This document shows positions 62,081 through 64,000 of a stretch of 64,000 nucleotides of DNA, one piece after another. Made by a program: the position numbers and the translations under genes. Under the pieces are notes generated by a model. It was not told the DNA's origin. It was given only the letters and a program-made list of their open reading frames with translations, and searched no databases. Each line of letters starts with the position of its first letter. Position 1 is the stretch's first letter. This DNA is from Chryseosolibacter indicum (GTDB lineage Bacteria; Bacteroidota; Bacteroidia; Cytophagales; Cyclobacteriaceae). Location of the stretch: positions 1 to 64,000 of the forward strand of contig NZ_JAHESD010000004.1 in the NCBI RefSeq assembly GCF_018598585.1, given 5' to 3'.

Positions 62081-64000
62081 ATGACTGCTCCCCACCTTAT
62101 CAGAAGCGTTGTCAACAGGATCAATACGTTGTTGTTGATCCGAAGTATATGGTTTCCCAAATTGGTAAAGATCGTCTGGATCGTTACGCTTACTATTGCC
62201 ATTGGTGTTCCGGTTTATGTCTATGCCTTAATTGCCAATCCGTATAACTTATTCGGTGCAATGCCTACCCTACGGGAAATCGAAAATCCTCATAATGATT
62301 TCTCTTCTGAACTTATTTCTGTTGATGGGGTGTCACTGGGTAGGTTCATACGTTATAACCGTAGTCCTGTAACTTTTTCAGATCTTTCGCCGGATTTAGT
62401 GAATACATTACTCGTCTCTGAGGATCACCGGTTTCATTCACATTCAGGTATGGACTTCGCTGCATACTTCAGGGTTATCAAGGGCATGATTACCTTTAGT
62501 GCACAAGGAGGTGGAAGCACACTCACACAGCAAACTGCTAAGAATTTATTCAGAACAAGGGAAGAAGAATTAAGTGGTAAGCTTTCAAAACTGGCAGAAC
62601 CTCTCGAAATTCTTATCAGTAAGACAAAAGAATGGATTATAGCAGCAAGGCTGGAAGAAAATTTTACTAAGGAAGAATTAATAGCGCTATACCTCAATAC
62701 AGTTCCGTTTAATAATAACGCATATGGTATCAAGGTGGCAGCCGAAACTTACTTTCAAAAGTCTCCCGCCGAGCTTAATATACAGGAGTCTGCATTGCTT
62801 GTAGGTATGTTGCAGGGTACAACCATTTATAATCCTGTTGCCTATCCGGAAAGAGCGAAACGTAAACGAAATGAAGTAATTCAGAAGCTCTATCGCCTTG
62901 GCTACATTGCTTCTCAGGTGGAAACGGACTCACTAAAAGCACTTCCCTTGCAGTTAAATTTTAATATTCAGAATCATAATGAAGGCCTTGCGCCTTATTT
63001 CAGAGCTGCTTTACAGAATGAACTGCTTCCGTGGTGTAAGGAAAGAGGTTATGATCTGTTTGAATCGGGATTGAAGATTTATACCACAATTGATAGTCGG
63101 CTGCAGCAATACGCCGAAGAGGCAATGCGGGAGCATATGGCTTTACTTCAGAAGAATTTTGAAGCAGATTGGGGAGATAGAAATCCCTGGGTAGACGATA
63201 ACGGATACGAAATAGAGAATTTTCTGGAAAAGAAAATCCATCAAACTGAGGCATATAAAGTCCTGAAATTAACTTATGGGAATAATGTAGACTCTATTAA
63301 CCTGAAACTTCATGAGAAGAAATCCATGCGAGTTTTCTCCTGGAGAGGGCAGCGTGATACGCTTTTTAGTACGTGGGACTCACTGCAATACTATTATAAA
63401 TTTCTCCATGCCGGACTTTTAGCTGTAGATCCGTCAACTGGAGGAATAAAAGCATGGGTAGGGGGTATTAATCATACATACTTCAAATATGATCATGTAA
63501 GGCAGGCTACCCGACAACCGGGTTCTACTTTTAAACCTTTTGTTTATGGTGCTGCTATAGAAAACGGCTTTTCACCATGTCAGTTATATTATGATATTGC
63601 TCCTGCTATACCTGTTAACGGAAGGATCTATCAGGCAAGAAATGCAAATGGCACATTTGGCGATGGCAAACAATATACAATCCGACAAGCGTTAGCCAGA
63701 TCGTTAAACTCTGTTTCCATCCAGGTTATTAAAGAGATCAGGCCAGAGAATGTAGCATCATTTGCGAAGAGAGTCGGTATTACTACACCCTTAGATCCTG
63801 TGTACTCGCTGGCGTTAGGTACAAGTGACGTTTCCCTCTATGATATGGTAGCCGCTTATAGTACCTTTGCAAATTTGGGTTTCTATATCAAGCCTTACTA
63901 TATCACGCGCATAGAAGATCAAAACGGAAATGTTATCGAGAATTTTTTCCCAGTGCCTAAACAGGTTCTGAATGAAAGCACTGCCTATACCATGATTCAT
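62081..64000 (+). CDS. Class A penicillin-binding protein (PBP1A-type), N-terminal part
   Basis: A bifunctional peptidoglycan synthase, cut by the right end of the window after 640 residues. A short cytoplasmic tail and TM helix (VWIVTLTIAIGVPVYVYALI) come first. The GT51 glycosyltransferase domain follows, with Glu114 in EDHRFHSHSG, QGGGSTLTQQTAKNLF and EELIALYLNTVPFNNNAYGIKVAAETYF. Then the transpeptidase domain, with nucleophile Ser482 in the STFK motif, and SLN at SLNSVS. The KTG motif would lie beyond the edge. It polymerises and crosslinks the cell wall. It is divergent from the YCII gene; 254 bases lie between. Confidence 0.93.
   Translation, partial: MTAPHLIRSVVNRINTLLLIRSIWFPKLVKIVWIVTLTIAIGVPVYVYALIANPYNLFGAMPTLREIENPHNDFSSELISVDGVSLGRFIRYNRSPVTFSDLSPDLVNTLLVSEDHRFHSHSGMDFAAYFRVIKGMITFSAQGGGSTLTQQTAKNLFRTREEELSGKLSKLAEPLEILISKTKEWIIAARLEENFTKEELIALYLNTVPFNNNAYGIKVAAETYFQKSPAELNIQESALLVGMLQGTTIYNPVAYPERAKRKRNEVIQKLYRLGYIASQVETDSLKALPLQLNFNIQNHNEGLAPYFRAALQNELLPWCKERGYDLFESGLKIYTTIDSRLQQYAEEAMREHMALLQKNFEADWGDRNPWVDDNGYEIENFLEKKIHQTEAYKVLKLTYGNNVDSINLKLHEKKSMRVFSWRGQRDTLFSTWDSLQYYYKFLHAGLLAVDPSTGGIKAWVGGINHTYFKYDHVRQATRQPGSTFKPFVYGAAIENGFSPCQLYYDIAPAIPVNGRIYQARNANGTFGDGKQYTIRQALARSLNSVSIQVIKEIRPENVASFAKRVGITTPLDPVYSLALGTSDVSLYDMVAAYSTFANLGFYIKPYYITRIEDQNGNVIENFFPVPKQVLNESTAYTMIH

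Noticed and set aside
1-64000. CRISPR arrays, tRNA or rRNA genes, insertion sequences
   Set aside because: No regular spaced repeats, cloverleaf sequences, rRNA-like segments or transposase motifs were recognised by eye.

Overview
The window looks like chromosomal DNA of a Bacteroidota bacterium, most likely order Cytophagales. Evidence: low-GC coding; a SusC/SusD pair; a hybrid two-component regulator with an AraC output; Y_Y_Y sensor proteins; a type IX secretion (T9SS) sorting tail on a GH5 enzyme and a PorD-like gene; TAnnTTTG promoter elements; and the block bamD-rpoZ-coaBC-porD-recN. Genus is not resolved. No rRNA, tRNA, insertion sequence, prophage or CRISPR array was recognised.

Layout. 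1-310: 5' end of a UvrD/RecB-type helicase (minus). 483-15080: mixed genes, including a 1410-residue TPR-CHAT protein, an SDR plus SRPBCC pair, a double ABC ATPase whose first half lacks the catalytic glutamate, an MBL-fold hydrolase, a TMEM175-type channel, an orphan sugar-binding protein, a methionine aminopeptidase and a quinone-oxidoreductase-like enzyme. 15177-16616: L,D-transpeptidase. 16806-41374: a polysaccharide utilisation locus (PUL). Its order is hybrid regulator, tiny membrane peptide, GH31 (PA14), SusC, SusD, a surface glycan-binding-type lipoprotein, GH2, GH95, then GH5-CBM6 on the opposite strand and a Y_Y_Y/LuxR regulator. The enzyme set matches fucosylated xyloglucan: GH95 for fucose, GH2 for galactose, GH31 for xylose, GH5 for backbone. 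Substrate is inferred from families.

41560-48015: a small unknown protein, cytochrome P450, two lipoprotein/DUF937-like genes, an HxlR regulator divergent from yceI with an 18-bp tandem-repeat operator, and recQ. 48049-53283 (minus): envelope, transcription, CoA and repair cluster. 53849-58574: a small outer-membrane barrel, an OstA-like gene divergent from tilS, and mdh. 58641-61826 (minus): a tight four-gene operon of YCII protein, ECF42-like sigma factor, DUF2071 protein and AraC regulator. 62081-64000: class A penicillin-binding protein cut by the right edge.

The most unusual non-coding signal is a degenerate direct repeat with an 11-bp period, about one helical turn. It occurs in two intergenic regions, 21210-21352 upstream of the PUL enzymes and 53491-53556 upstream of the barrel gene, and both share a TAtyCTA core in the same register. 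Other candidate control sites are a perfect 18-bp palindrome before GH2/GH95, paired TTGATACCCTC boxes before GH31, and hairpins between rpoZ and coaBC. All coordinates and translations were read by eye; family assignments come from motif recognition, not from database searches.
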